Assembly (NCBI GenBank): GCA_036676475.1
Contig: JAKFCU010000029.1
Span: 1 to 64,000, forward strand
Reading direction: 5' to 3'
Source: LC029 sp036676475
GTDB lineage: Bacteria; Bacillota; Bacilli; Aneurinibacillales; RAOX-1
Length of the DNA stretch: 64,000 nucleotides
Positions 52,644-60,576 of this stretch are shown piece after piece. How positions within the stretch are numbered: position 1 is the first letter of the stretch; each line of letters opens with the position of its first letter. A model generated the notes under the pieces. That model was given only the letters and a program-made list of their open reading frames with translations, did no database searches and had not been told where the DNA came from. A program made the position numbers and the translations under genes.

Positions 52644-52733
52644 TTATTTCGCAAACTGATACATTAACGTGATTAGAGCAACAACAAACACACCAAATTT
52701 TAACATGAGACTTAAAGCTTCATAGTTCGTGAT
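52644..52733 (-). CDS. Putative holin-like toxin (Hol_Tox) with ATC at the start position
   Basis: TNYEALSLMLKFGVFVVALI then TLMYQFAK is the characteristic YEALSLM...F peptide of the holin-like toxin family (about 30 residues, one membrane helix). GGAGG is ten bases upstream of an ATC codon where ATG would be expected; a stop precedes it and the internal ATG would lose the conserved start. It may be silenced or use a rare start. Confidence 0.55.
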   Translation of the reverse strand: MTNYEALSLMLKFGVFVVALITLMYQFAK

Positions 52734-52927
52734 ATTGCTTCATCCTCCACATAACCACTTGCCTATTATATTATACCTTGAATATAATTCTTTTTTAACA
52801 GTAATAGTAGTAGGGCCTGCGGGTTTGTGGATAAGTAATCAGAATGAGTAAAGAGACAGTCTATTCACATGTGGATAAAATGTGGTTCGACCGTCTCATA
52901 TACTAACAAAATTGAATGAAGTTTTTA

Positions 52928-53992
52928 TTATTTACGTTTGATTATTTTCTGTAGCGGACTATACAAATTATGTTGGCTAATTATATCCTCTTTTTCAAGT
53001 TGAATATACTTCCTCGTAGTTGAAATGTCTGCGTGGCCTAATGTACGTTGTAACGTAAAAATATCCATGCCGTTAAGTGCTGCTTGCTTAGCATAAAAAT
53101 GACGAAACGCATGAGGTGATACTGGTTTAGTTATGCCAGCCTTCTCTGCATAATTGTATAATGCTTTCCGTACAGTATCTACGTTTAAAGGTTCACCGTA
53201 ATTACTTACGAATATATGGGATACCTCGAAGTGCTGACGTGTTTCATGGACTAACTCCGTTAATAGGCGAATAAGCTCACTTGATAACGGGATGATACGA
53301 TTCTTACGATTCTTGTTCTTACTGGCCGGTAAATTAATATACCGTGATTTAAAATCAATATCGCCTATCTCAAGAGAACATATTTCACTAATCCGCATCC
53401 CTGTATCAATCATTAGTACCATAATTATATAATCACGGTATTGGGCATATAGCTTCTGATTTGGCTGCTCCAATAGCAACCTCACCTCATCCTCAGTCAA
53501 CGGCTCCTTTGTATCCTCATCTACCTTCATCAATTTGATGTTTTGCATAGGACTTCGTAATAAAATCTGCTCCTTGACCAAGACGTTAAAAAACGCCTTA
53601 AGCCAGCGAATGCGTATGTTCACTGTATACGGTGATAATCCTTTATCATTCTTCCTTTCATCGGAAACATACGGGTTCCCTTCATAACGGACTTTATCAT
53701 GCGCTAGGTAATGAATATACTCTCGGATAATAACGGTAGTAACTTGTTTCACCGATTTAACTTTCGGATAGAACCCTGTTAACCATTCCGTGAAAAACCG
53801 GTACAGATTAAAATACTCTTCCCGTGTCCGTGGCTTCACATTTTCCGCATCCTTTACCTTTACAAACAGGTCAAACGCTTCTTGTACCGTATAATCCACT
53901 TCCGGAAGTGCCGGCACCTGTACACTTACCGTTCGCCTTGCTCCAATCGTCTTCTTACCCTTACGTTTCTCTGCGCCATCTTCTATCGGCAT
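52928..53992 (-). CDS. int: Site-specific tyrosine integrase
   Basis: 354 residues. N-terminal SAM-like core-binding domain (about 33-140) and catalytic domain with R in TGMRISE (about 213), K in SKNKNRKN, HAFRH, LGHAD and Tyr in TTRKYIQ. Directly beside the tRNA-Arg attachment site, transcribed away from it. The ribosome site TAGGAGG is paired in a hairpin (54000-54024). Should integrate and excise the element. Confidence 0.93.
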   Translation of the reverse strand: MPIEDGAEKRKGKKTIGARRTVSVQVPALPEVDYTVQEAFDLFVKVKDAENVKPRTREEYFNLYRFFTEWLTGFYPKVKSVKQVTTVIIREYIHYLAHDKVRYEGNPYVSDERKNDKGLSPYTVNIRIRWLKAFFNVLVKEQILLRSPMQNIKLMKVDEDTKEPLTEDEVRLLLEQPNQKLYAQYRDYIIMVLMIDTGMRISEICSLEIGDIDFKSRYINLPASKNKNRKNRIIPLSSELIRLLTELVHETRQHFEVSHIFVSNYGEPLNVDTVRKALYNYAEKAGITKPVSPHAFRHFYAKQAALNGMDIFTLQRTLGHADISTTRKYIQLEKEDIISQHNLYSPLQKIIKRK

Positions 53993-53999
53993 AATAAAA

Positions 54000-54024
54000 A
54001 CCTCCTAGCGGACTGCCAGGAGGT
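54000..54024 (-). promoter_or_regulatory. Hairpin sequestering the integrase ribosome site
   Basis: ACCTCCT / AGGAGGT perfect 7-bp stem (54000-54006 with 54018-54024, 11-base loop). The AGGAGG Shine-Dalgarno sequence seven bases above the ATG is inside the stem, so translation should be reduced until it opens. Confidence 0.55.
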
Positions 54025-54150
54025 ATCGTATGTACACACAGTTTATTCCGGATTACCCCCACAGTCTGCGTTATTTTACAGGTGAAACTGTGTGGTGCTT
54101 CCGAATTGCCTAACGTTGGACAAACGTTGATATATCGCGGTTTTTACGGT

Positions 54151-54199
54151 ATGGCGGCCCCGAGATGACTCGAACATCCGACTCACAGTTTAGGAAACT
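54151..54199. other. Right attachment site (attR)
   Basis: 49 bases identical to 36098-36146, lying in the 3' half of tRNA-Arg(CCT). Confidence 0.9.
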
Positions 54200-54227
54200 G
54201 CAGCTCTATCCTCTGAGCTACGGGGCC
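54152..54227 (-). tRNA. tRNA-Arg(CCT), integration target
   Basis: Acceptor GGCCCCG paired with CGGGGCC, anticodon loop TTCCTAA gives CCT, encoded CCA. Its 3' 48 bases are duplicated at 36098. Confidence 0.93.
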
Positions 54228-54279
54228 ATTTGATTATTGAATATGAATTTACAACCCATTATATAATGAAATCCATTCA

Positions 54280-54600
54280 GTTAGCAACCTGTAATAAATG
54301 CTATTAAGTGTCTCACCTGCCAAATGCAGCGCATTAATTCCTTGCTTGACTTCATGAGCAACACCCATCCATTATCCGGACCGACCGAGCAACTTCCTGG
54401 TCTATTTCACAAATGAGCTCAGCAATGTTGCTCGCCGAACGGGTTGTTTGTTCAGCAAGTTTTCGGACTTCCGTCACAAGCACAGTAAAACTGCGTCCAT
54501 GCTCTCCAACTCGGGCCGCTTCCAAGGCTGCATTCAACGAGATCAGATTGGTTTGGAATGAAAACTCTGGTAATTTGCAGGATTTTTCTAATTTACTCAA
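54280..54600 (-). pseudogene. Chemoreceptor signalling-domain remnant
   Basis: TNLISLNAALEAARVGEHGR then SFTVLVTEVRKLAEQTTRSA is the receptor hairpin tip. One extra G after MDG shifts the frame; the continuing reading HEVKQGINALHLAGETLNSI is in another frame. Both ends are missing. Confidence 0.75.
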
Positions 54601-54627
54601 AAAATTATTTACAAAGTTTTTTATACA

Positions 54628-55482
54628 CTACAATTTAGGATACTGTGTTCTATCCTCTGTACTACTGGGTTCCAATTTCTGTTTCGTTTCCTTCTTTTTT
54701 GTAATGTAGTGTAAAGCTAACCCTGTCAATATAGATCCACTCATTAAATTTCCAAGTGTTACCGGTATTTGATTCCATATCCACCAATCCCCCCATGTAA
54801 TATCTGCTCCCAAGAGCATTCCAGCAGGAATGACAAACATATTAACAACAGCATGTTCAAACCCCTGACCAAAAAAGATAAATACCGGCAACCACATCGC
54901 AGCAATTTTTCCCACAGTCGAATGCGAGGTAAAGGCCATTACGGCACCAAGGGTTACCATCCAGTTACACAACAGCGCCTTTACAAAAACAACAATCATA
55001 CCATCTATGCCTATTTTTTGGTAAGACAAGGTTTTAGATTCCGCTACCTGAATGATCCTCTGAATCATATCACTATCTTCAATATGCCAGAATTTCGTTA
55101 TGAAAATAACGTAGAGTAGAGCATAGAAAAGACTCCCCAATAAATTCCCCCAAAAAGCCCAAAAGAAACTATAGAAGGCCTCTAATGTAGTTGTTTCCTT
55201 TCTTAGAACTGCAATCGGCAGCATTGCAAAATTACCCGTTACTAATTCCAGCCCTAATAGCAAGATTATAACAAACCCGGCAGGGAAAATAAGAGCTCCC
55301 ACAATATCCAGCTTTGTTTGTATAGCTGCAGTAAATGCAAGCGTAGTAGAATATCCAAGAAACGCTCCGGATAGCGCTCCTTTTACAAGGATCTCTTTTA
55401 CAGTTAACCTGGATTTATAAACAGCTACTTGTGTAATGTTTTCAATTACTTCCATGGGTTTTACATAATCCAATTTAACCAT
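54628..55482 (-). CDS. Formate/nitrite transporter-family channel
   Basis: 284 residues, six membrane helices. FNT motifs are visible: GLELVTGNFAMLP (about 77-90), NWMVTLGAVMAF (about 174) and FEHAVVNMFVIPAG (about 207). Members move formate (FocA) or nitrite (NirC); the ligand cannot be decided here. Context with hcp and an Fnr-like protein in the window favours nitrite or formate in low oxygen. Transcribed alone. Confidence 0.9.
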   Translation of the reverse strand: MVKLDYVKPMEVIENITQVAVYKSRLTVKEILVKGALSGAFLGYSTTLAFTAAIQTKLDIVGALIFPAGFVIILLLGLELVTGNFAMLPIAVLRKETTTLEAFYSFFWAFWGNLLGSLFYALLYVIFITKFWHIEDSDMIQRIIQVAESKTLSYQKIGIDGMIVVFVKALLCNWMVTLGAVMAFTSHSTVGKIAAMWLPVFIFFGQGFEHAVVNMFVIPAGMLLGADITWGDWWIWNQIPVTLGNLMSGSILTGLALHYITKKKETKQKLEPSSTEDRTQYPKL

Positions 55483-55782
55483 CTCCCCCTTTTTTTTCCT
55501 ATTTTTTTATTATAACTATATTATTTCATTTGTGTTATATATTTCAGAATTATTAACAAATTATTTTTAAGCCTTATATTCCAGGCTATGCAAATAGGGC
55601 AAGACTTCAATAAGCTATTCTTTTTAAAGAATACTTATTTGATAAATAAATATATATTTGTTTATATACATGAATATGGTTAAAAACTTTACTCATCTAT
55701 AGAAAAGACACTAGGAAAACTGAGTAAATGATTCAGGATATAAAAAACAAAAGCGGCTCTCCGAATAACAAAGAACCGCGTT
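55483..55782. other. AT-rich upstream region of the FNT gene
   Basis: No gene. A hairpin GCGGCTCT / AGAACCGC at 55751-55777 probably ends the 55829 gene. No good Fnr-type site is seen in front of the channel gene. Confidence 0.4.
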
Positions 55783-55828
55783 GTGCTTAAAAACATCCAC
55801 TTATTTCAGTTAAAGACTCTCTTGTCGA

Positions 55829-56590
55829 TTAATCCATCAATAGTTCGGAGGCTGGTACAAATTGCGCTTCCTCTTGAAGAAAGGGAATTTTCTCTTTCAA
55901 CACGGCAGCTGTTTTTAATCCGGGGGGTCCGACATGCCCTATCGCAATGCATTTATTATGGTCTTGTAAATGCCTGTGCAGGATATCCAATTGTTTGCTA
56001 ATATGAGAAATGCGATAGACTTCATCGAGAAAAACATGGTTCTCAATCAGTGGAACTTCTATTTCGTTGGCTATTTTTTTAACAACGCTTCGACTCGTGG
56101 TTTTACTGTCCAAATAGGATAAATTCCGTTCCTTGCAAACTTCCAATATGACTTTCATGATACGTGGGTCAGCTGTGATCTTTGAACCCATATGATTATT
56201 CATACCAATGGCATAAGGTACGTCATCAATGGCTGCATGGACCCTTCTTCTAACCTCATCGTTACTGAGATCTGCCGTGATGGCTCCTGGACCTAACCAG
56301 CTTTTCTTTCCCCGAACCGGTTCCATTGGCAAGTGTACGAACACTTCATGTCCCTTTTGATGTGCCCATTCCGCATCACGTTTGGTTGTAGGAAGAAAAG
56401 GCATTACGGCAATCGTTAGAGGAATGGGTAAGTCAAGAATTTCCTTGGTTCCCGTCATATCATTTCCAAAATCATCAATGACAATAGCAACCCTTTTAAA
56501 AGGCTTCTCCTGTCCCCCAACAATTGCTGTTGAAGAAAGCGAGACAATCGCAAAGAAGAGTAGCACAAACCATTTCTGTAGTTTTGACAA
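55829..56590 (-). CDS. Divergent polysaccharide deacetylase (YibQ-like)
   Basis: 253 residues with a signal peptide (MSKLQKWFVLLFFAIVSLSS). RVAIVIDDFGNDMTGTKEIL, the DIDD-type metal site, NNHMGSKITADPRIMKVILE and LYDSKTTS-like blocks match the divergent polysaccharide deacetylase family (DUF610). It is exported and probably modifies a wall or envelope polysaccharide. Transcribed alone. Confidence 0.88.
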   Translation of the reverse strand: MSKLQKWFVLLFFAIVSLSSTAIVGGQEKPFKRVAIVIDDFGNDMTGTKEILDLPIPLTIAVMPFLPTTKRDAEWAHQKGHEVFVHLPMEPVRGKKSWLGPGAITADLSNDEVRRRVHAAIDDVPYAIGMNNHMGSKITADPRIMKVILEVCKERNLSYLDSKTTSRSVVKKIANEIEVPLIENHVFLDEVYRISHISKQLDILHRHLQDHNKCIAIGHVGPPGLKTAAVLKEKIPFLQEEAQFVPASELLMD

Positions 56591-56731
56591 GAGGCATCCC
56601 TATCTCCTTCAGCTGCATAAATGTAGTATACTTACATACTGCCCTTGACGGAGCGGAATTATGAGTTTCAGCTTAGCCCATCCATAACACGTTTAATGGG
56701 GATATGATTGGATCATATCCCCATGGCTTTA

Positions 56732-57061
56732 TTAACGCCCTTCTAGATTACGTACTCGATTTTCTAGATTTTCAATACGTCGATCCTGTCTATCCACACG
56801 TCTGTCTAACTGATTCACTTGACGCTCTAATGCTTCTACTCGTCGGTCCAATGGACGGCCACCAGGAGTTGGCGGTGCTGGGGGATATGGATAGGGAGGT
56901 GCAGGGGGAGCAGGTGAAACAGGAATTCTTAACACGGTTCCTACAAAAATCATGTTGGGGTCAACAATCCCATTGGTCCGCATAATTTGTTGAACAGAAA
57001 CGCCATAACGGGAAGCAATGGAATATAAGTTCTCACCGGGTTGAACGACATGATTAATCAA
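56732..57061 (-). CDS. LysM protein with Pro-rich linker and coiled coil
   Basis: 109 residues. L of LysM at 2-46 (HVVQPGENLYSIASRYGVSV, NMIFVGTVLRIP), a Pro/Tyr-rich linker and about 45 residues of heptads with repeated LDRRVxxxxR (RVEALERQVNQLDRRVDRQD). No signal peptide. Such short LysM proteins occur in spore coats and phage tails. The coiled coil suggests oligomers. Role unknown; a spore or wall-bound role is plausible. Confidence 0.75.
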   Translation of the reverse strand: MINHVVQPGENLYSIASRYGVSVQQIMRTNGIVDPNMIFVGTVLRIPVSPAPPAPPYPYPPAPPTPGGRPLDRRVEALERQVNQLDRRVDRQDRRIENLENRVRNLEGR

Positions 57062-57181
57062 TTCATTCTTTCCTCCTCTAAGTATTAATCCTTACCATGG
57101 TATGAAAGAAAGTAGACATTGGCCATAGGCAGGTATCTAAGTTGGTTAGATTTTTAATGAACTATTAATCAATATGTTCAT

Positions 57182-57197
57182 AGTGATATTGCACACT
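57182..57197 (+). promoter_or_regulatory. Fnr-type site upstream of the fnr-like gene
   Basis: AGTGA-TATTGC-ACACT shares 13 of 15 bases with the hcp operator. Possible autoregulation; TATTAT at 57231 may be the -10. Confidence 0.45.
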
Positions 57198-57262
57198 GCA
57201 ACACACCCTATATCCCGTTTATTCTAGATGTATTATGGATTTTTGGAAAGTAGGTGTACTCT

Positions 57263-57961
57263 ATGTGCTGTGAACATCACCCTCAAGCTGGTTCATGCAT
57301 CCAGTGTGTGCCGATTTTTCATGGATTAACAGTTGAAGAAGTAACCATCCTACAACAAGTTACTCATAGTCGCAGCTATAACAAGGGGGATTACATTTTT
57401 CGAGAAGGAGAGCCTTCCCACACCCTCTATGTGGTGCATGAAGGGTTAATTAAAATTTCCAAACTGTCGGCTGAAGGGAAAGAACAGATCATTCGCCTTC
57501 TCTTTCCCGGCGATTTTTTCGGCCAATTGGCTTTATTAGAGAAAAAAAATCAATATGCCCATGCCGAAGTTTTAGAAAAGACGACCATTTGCCAAATTCA
57601 TAAGGAGGATTTCATCCCTGTTTTAGAACGGAATCCAGATATGGCGATTCGATTCATGATGGCCTTAAGCGAACGGATTTATCAAGCAGATGAATGGATA
57701 GGGACGATTAGTCTAATGGAAGTAGAACGCCGATTAGCCAGAGCTCTACTGATTTTTTATGAAAGAAGTCAGAAAGGAAAACAACCCTTTGCCCTGCCTA
57801 TTTCAAAAAAGGACTTTGCATCTCTTATTGGTACGACTCCAGAAACCTTAAGTAGAAAGCTCGTCCATTTTGAATCATTAAACCTTCTTACGCTTGCAGG
57901 CAGAAAAGAAATTCAAATTAAGAATCCTCAAGGACTAGCAGATGTCGTCGGCTTAAATTGA
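57263..57961 (+). CDS. fnr: Fnr/Crp-family regulator with N-terminal cysteines
   Basis: 232 residues from ATG 57263 (AGGTG ribosome site). Cyclic-nucleotide-type beta barrel (about 20-130), a dimerisation helix and an HTH (SKKDFASLIGTTPETLSRKL, 181-200) with E194-x2-S197-R198, the Fnr-type reading triad. Cysteines 2, 3, 12, 15 and 110 could carry a 4Fe-4S cluster (CIQC at 12-15). Candidate targets in the window are hcp and the DoxX gene. Oxygen sensing is inferred. Confidence 0.82.
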   Translation: MCCEHHPQAGSCIQCVPIFHGLTVEEVTILQQVTHSRSYNKGDYIFREGEPSHTLYVVHEGLIKISKLSAEGKEQIIRLLFPGDFFGQLALLEKKNQYAHAEVLEKTTICQIHKEDFIPVLERNPDMAIRFMMALSERIYQADEWIGTISLMEVERRLARALLIFYERSQKGKQPFALPISKKDFASLIGTTPETLSRKLVHFESLNLLTLAGRKEIQIKNPQGLADVVGLN

Positions 57962-58028
57962 CCATTACCCTCTTATGCTAAGTACCGTATAATAAACCAC
58001 CCGCCAGTTTGGCGGGTGGTTTATTATT

Positions 58029-58277
58029 TTAATCCATCTTAACCGAAATAAGTCGAAAATGGTGAGGATCCAACTCATTGATTATACAACTCATGCCCAT
58101 CGATTCTATACTAGATACAAGCGGTTGAGCACGATGGGGGAGATGAATTTCCACAATCGTTCCTTTAGGTGCCTGCTTGATGGCATTGATAATTTCAGTT
58201 CGAGGATGTTCCCCTTTTCGTATGGACTCCCGTACATCCATGATTATTCGATTCTCTTCTTGTTTGATTTCAAGCAT
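58029..58277 (-). CDS. DUF2249-like protein
   Basis: 82 residues. MDVRESIRKGEHPRTEIINA then APKGTIVEIHLPHRAQPLVS is the DUF2249/TusA-like fold, found near denitrification and heme-copper genes in many bacteria. The cysteine of true TusA is absent from the usual place. Overlaps the GGDEF-EAL gene upstream by eight bases, so the two are coupled. Confidence 0.75.
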   Translation of the reverse strand: MLEIKQEENRIIMDVRESIRKGEHPRTEIINAIKQAPKGTIVEIHLPHRAQPLVSSIESMGMSCIINELDPHHFRLISVKMD

Positions 58278-59937
58278 CCTTCTCTTCCCCTTTCATTCCC
58301 ATTAGATTTATAAAATCACTTAACTTGTCAGGAGGGAACGGTCTGCTGAATAAGTATCCTTGAATTGCATCACATTCTCTTTCCTTCATGCGATCCAATT
58401 GTTCATCCGTTTCGACTCCTTCGGCAACTACTTTTAAATTCAAATTATGCGCTAAAGAGATAATGGCATGGGTAACGGCTCGGTTATTTTGATTTTCTGC
58501 GATATCCCGAATGAAGGATCGATCGATTTTTAATGTATCAATGGGCAATTCAGTTAGGTAAGTTAAGGAGGAGTACCCCGTACCAAAATCATCAACCGAT
58601 AAGTGAATTCCCATATCCTTTAGTCGACTCATGATCTGCACAGCCGTTTTTCGATCCTGCATAATCGCACTTTCTGTAATTTCCAGCTCCAACCACTTTG
58701 GATCTAGTTCCGTTTCCTTCAAGATACTTGCTACTTTGTCAGGAAGATTCTTTTGCAGCAGATGATTTGCGGAAAGGTTTACGGCAACACGTATGGCCGG
58801 ATATCCTCTTCTTTGCCATTCCTTGTTCTGTTCACAGGCCGTTCGAATGACCCACTCCCCAATAGACAGAATAAGACCAGTTTCCTCTGCAAGAGGAATA
58901 AAATCACCTGGGGAAATTAACCCCAGATCCGGATGATACCAACGGATGAGAGCTTCCATAGCCATAATTCGTTCATTCTTTAAATCCAATTGGGGCTGAT
59001 AATAGAGAAGTAGCTGATCTTGAATCAATGCTTTCCGCAAGCTATTCTCCAGAATTAGTCGTTCAAAACTGCCTGCATGAACTTCCGCCTTGGACCATTC
59101 ATAGAGATTTCTTCCCTGCTTTTTGGCTCGGTACATCGCCTCATCTGCGCTCGTAATCAAAGCCTCGCTATCATCCCCATCGTAAGGATAAAGACTGATC
59201 CCAATGCTTGCCGTAATATAAATTTCTTGCTCATAGAGGAAAAAAGGGCGGGCGAGGGCATCTAGTATCTTTTGAGCCACTCCTTCAGCCTCCCGTTCCT
59301 CCCCAATGTTTGGTAAGAGGCAAAGGAATTCATCCCCTCCCATTCGCGCAATCGTATCTCCCTTTCTAAGGCAGGATTTCAAACGTTTGGCCGCTTCCTT
59401 CAGAAGCTCATCTCCATAAGAGTGACCGAGTGTATCATTTACAAATTTAAAACGGTCCAGGTCTAAATAGAAAATGGCAAAAATTTGATCCTGTCTATGG
59501 GCCATCGCTAAAGCCCTTTTCATACAATGCTGAAAGCAGCGCCGGTTGGGCAATTGGGTTAGCGAGTCCTGATAGGCGATAGGATGGAGGTTACGATAGG
59601 TGTACTGTAAATAAGTGGAGTTTCCACGTTGATTGATCATAGAGACTTCCAGAAATTGAAGGTGCAGATCTTGGTTCTTCTGCCGGACAAGAACTTCCCC
59701 CTGCCATTGAAGTTGTGAATGGGATGAGGATGGATCCTGCTGTCCCAAGGGATCATTATGCAACCCCAACTCCTGTACACCCCTTCCCTCTACTTCCTCC
59801 CGGGAAAAACCGGACATATTTAAAAAATGTTGATTAACCATCAGAATCTTCCCTGCCAAATCACAGATTAGCATCCCTTGATTCATTTGGTAAAAAACTT
59901 GATAAAGAAGATCATGGTCAATGCATGTACTTTTCAT
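58270..59937 (-). CDS. Cytosolic PAS-GGDEF-EAL protein
   Basis: About 555 residues. PAS domain at 10-110, GGDEF at about 120-280 and EAL at about 290-540. MGGDEF is intact with RKGD five residues before it (an intact inhibitory I-site), and MEALIRW is intact, so this enzyme may both make and break c-di-GMP with product feedback. No membrane helix. Start at ATG 59937 is preferred; TTG 59952 next to GGAAGGTGG is possible. Coupled to the DUF2249 gene; divergent from the V4R gene. Confidence 0.9.
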   Translation of the reverse strand: MKSTCIDHDLLYQVFYQMNQGMLICDLAGKILMVNQHFLNMSGFSREEVEGRGVQELGLHNDPLGQQDPSSSHSQLQWQGEVLVRQKNQDLHLQFLEVSMINQRGNSTYLQYTYRNLHPIAYQDSLTQLPNRRCFQHCMKRALAMAHRQDQIFAIFYLDLDRFKFVNDTLGHSYGDELLKEAAKRLKSCLRKGDTIARMGGDEFLCLLPNIGEEREAEGVAQKILDALARPFFLYEQEIYITASIGISLYPYDGDDSEALITSADEAMYRAKKQGRNLYEWSKAEVHAGSFERLILENSLRKALIQDQLLLYYQPQLDLKNERIMAMEALIRWYHPDLGLISPGDFIPLAEETGLILSIGEWVIRTACEQNKEWQRRGYPAIRVAVNLSANHLLQKNLPDKVASILKETELDPKWLELEITESAIMQDRKTAVQIMSRLKDMGIHLSVDDFGTGYSSLTYLTELPIDTLKIDRSFIRDIAENQNNRAVTHAIISLAHNLNLKVVAEGVETDEQLDRMKERECDAIQGYLFSRPFPPDKLSDFINLMGMKGEEKDA

Positions 59938-60084
59938 AAGGCGGATACTCAACCACCTTCCACATTCTATTTTCTCTACTTTACCTCTTGAAACCTGAAT
60001 GCTCCTTGATTTATATCAAGTACAGAATACAGAGCTTTTGCAATAATGAGGGGAGTAGGATGGGTATGGAAAGGAAGGAAACAC

Positions 60085-60534
60085 ATGGATGGATTTTCCT
60101 TTGAAGATATGAAGAAAATTAAGCGAGATAAACTAGGTAACCAAGTTCCACTCGAATTATTTCGGGCGATCAGACTTATTGGCATGTATCAAGGACTCCC
60201 TATGAAAGGAAAGAGTACCACCCTTACGGTTGGACGAAAAATTGGCGAGAGTCTTCCTGTCGAATCTGTAGAAGAAATTCTGGATTTGTTCAGCCAATTA
60301 AAAATTGGCATTCCCTGCGTGATTTTTGAAGATGATACAGAACTGCGAATTGCAGTCGATGATTGCTTCTGTGAAGGGTTACCTGCTCACGGTGGGAAAA
60401 TGGTTTGTGATTTAGAAGGGGCTATTCTTGAAGGAGCACTAATGAAGGTTTGGAATCGTAAACTTTCGATCCGTGAAACCAAGTGTAATGTGAATGGCGA
60501 TGATCATTGTGAATATAAGATTAGTAAGCTATAA
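60085..60534 (+). CDS. V4R-domain protein
   Basis: 149 residues from ATG 60085 (AAGGAAGG). The C-terminal half fits the 4-vinyl reductase (V4R) small-molecule-binding domain: CEGLPAHGGKMVCDLEGAIL then EGALMKVW and RETKCNVNGDDHCEYKISKL with the conserved cysteines. V4R domains bind hydrocarbons or other hydrophobic ligands and often act as sensors. Divergent from the GGDEF-EAL gene, so it may feed a signal to it. Confidence 0.8.
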   Translation: MDGFSFEDMKKIKRDKLGNQVPLELFRAIRLIGMYQGLPMKGKSTTLTVGRKIGESLPVESVEEILDLFSQLKIGIPCVIFEDDTELRIAVDDCFCEGLPAHGGKMVCDLEGAILEGALMKVWNRKLSIRETKCNVNGDDHCEYKISKL

Positions 60535-60537
60535 GAG

Positions 60538-60573
60538 AAGAGTTGTCTAAGGTAATTCCTCAGACAACTCTTT
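60538..60573. terminator. Bidirectional terminator between V4R gene and serS
   Basis: AGAGTTGTCT / AGACAACTCT stem followed by TTTCTC; serves both convergent genes. Confidence 0.85.
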
Positions 60574-60576
60574 CTC

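Larger units (their letters stand above)
36098..54199. mobile_element. 18-kb integrated phage-satellite-like element
   Basis: Bounded by perfect 49-bp direct repeats, with the intact tRNA-Arg(CCT) at the right and an integrase gene beside it. It carries a second recombinase, HTH regulators, zinc-ribbon and winged-helix proteins, 46-bp iterons, a small-terminase-like protein, toxin-like peptides, and a tail chaperone/tape measure block. No capsid, portal, large terminase or lysis genes are recognised. Most genes read leftward and overlap tightly, unlike random decay. Confidence 0.85.

Noticed and set aside
54352..54600. 82-residue frame as a functional chemoreceptor fragment
   Set aside because: It lacks both ends of the signalling domain and has a frameshift; treated as a pseudogene.
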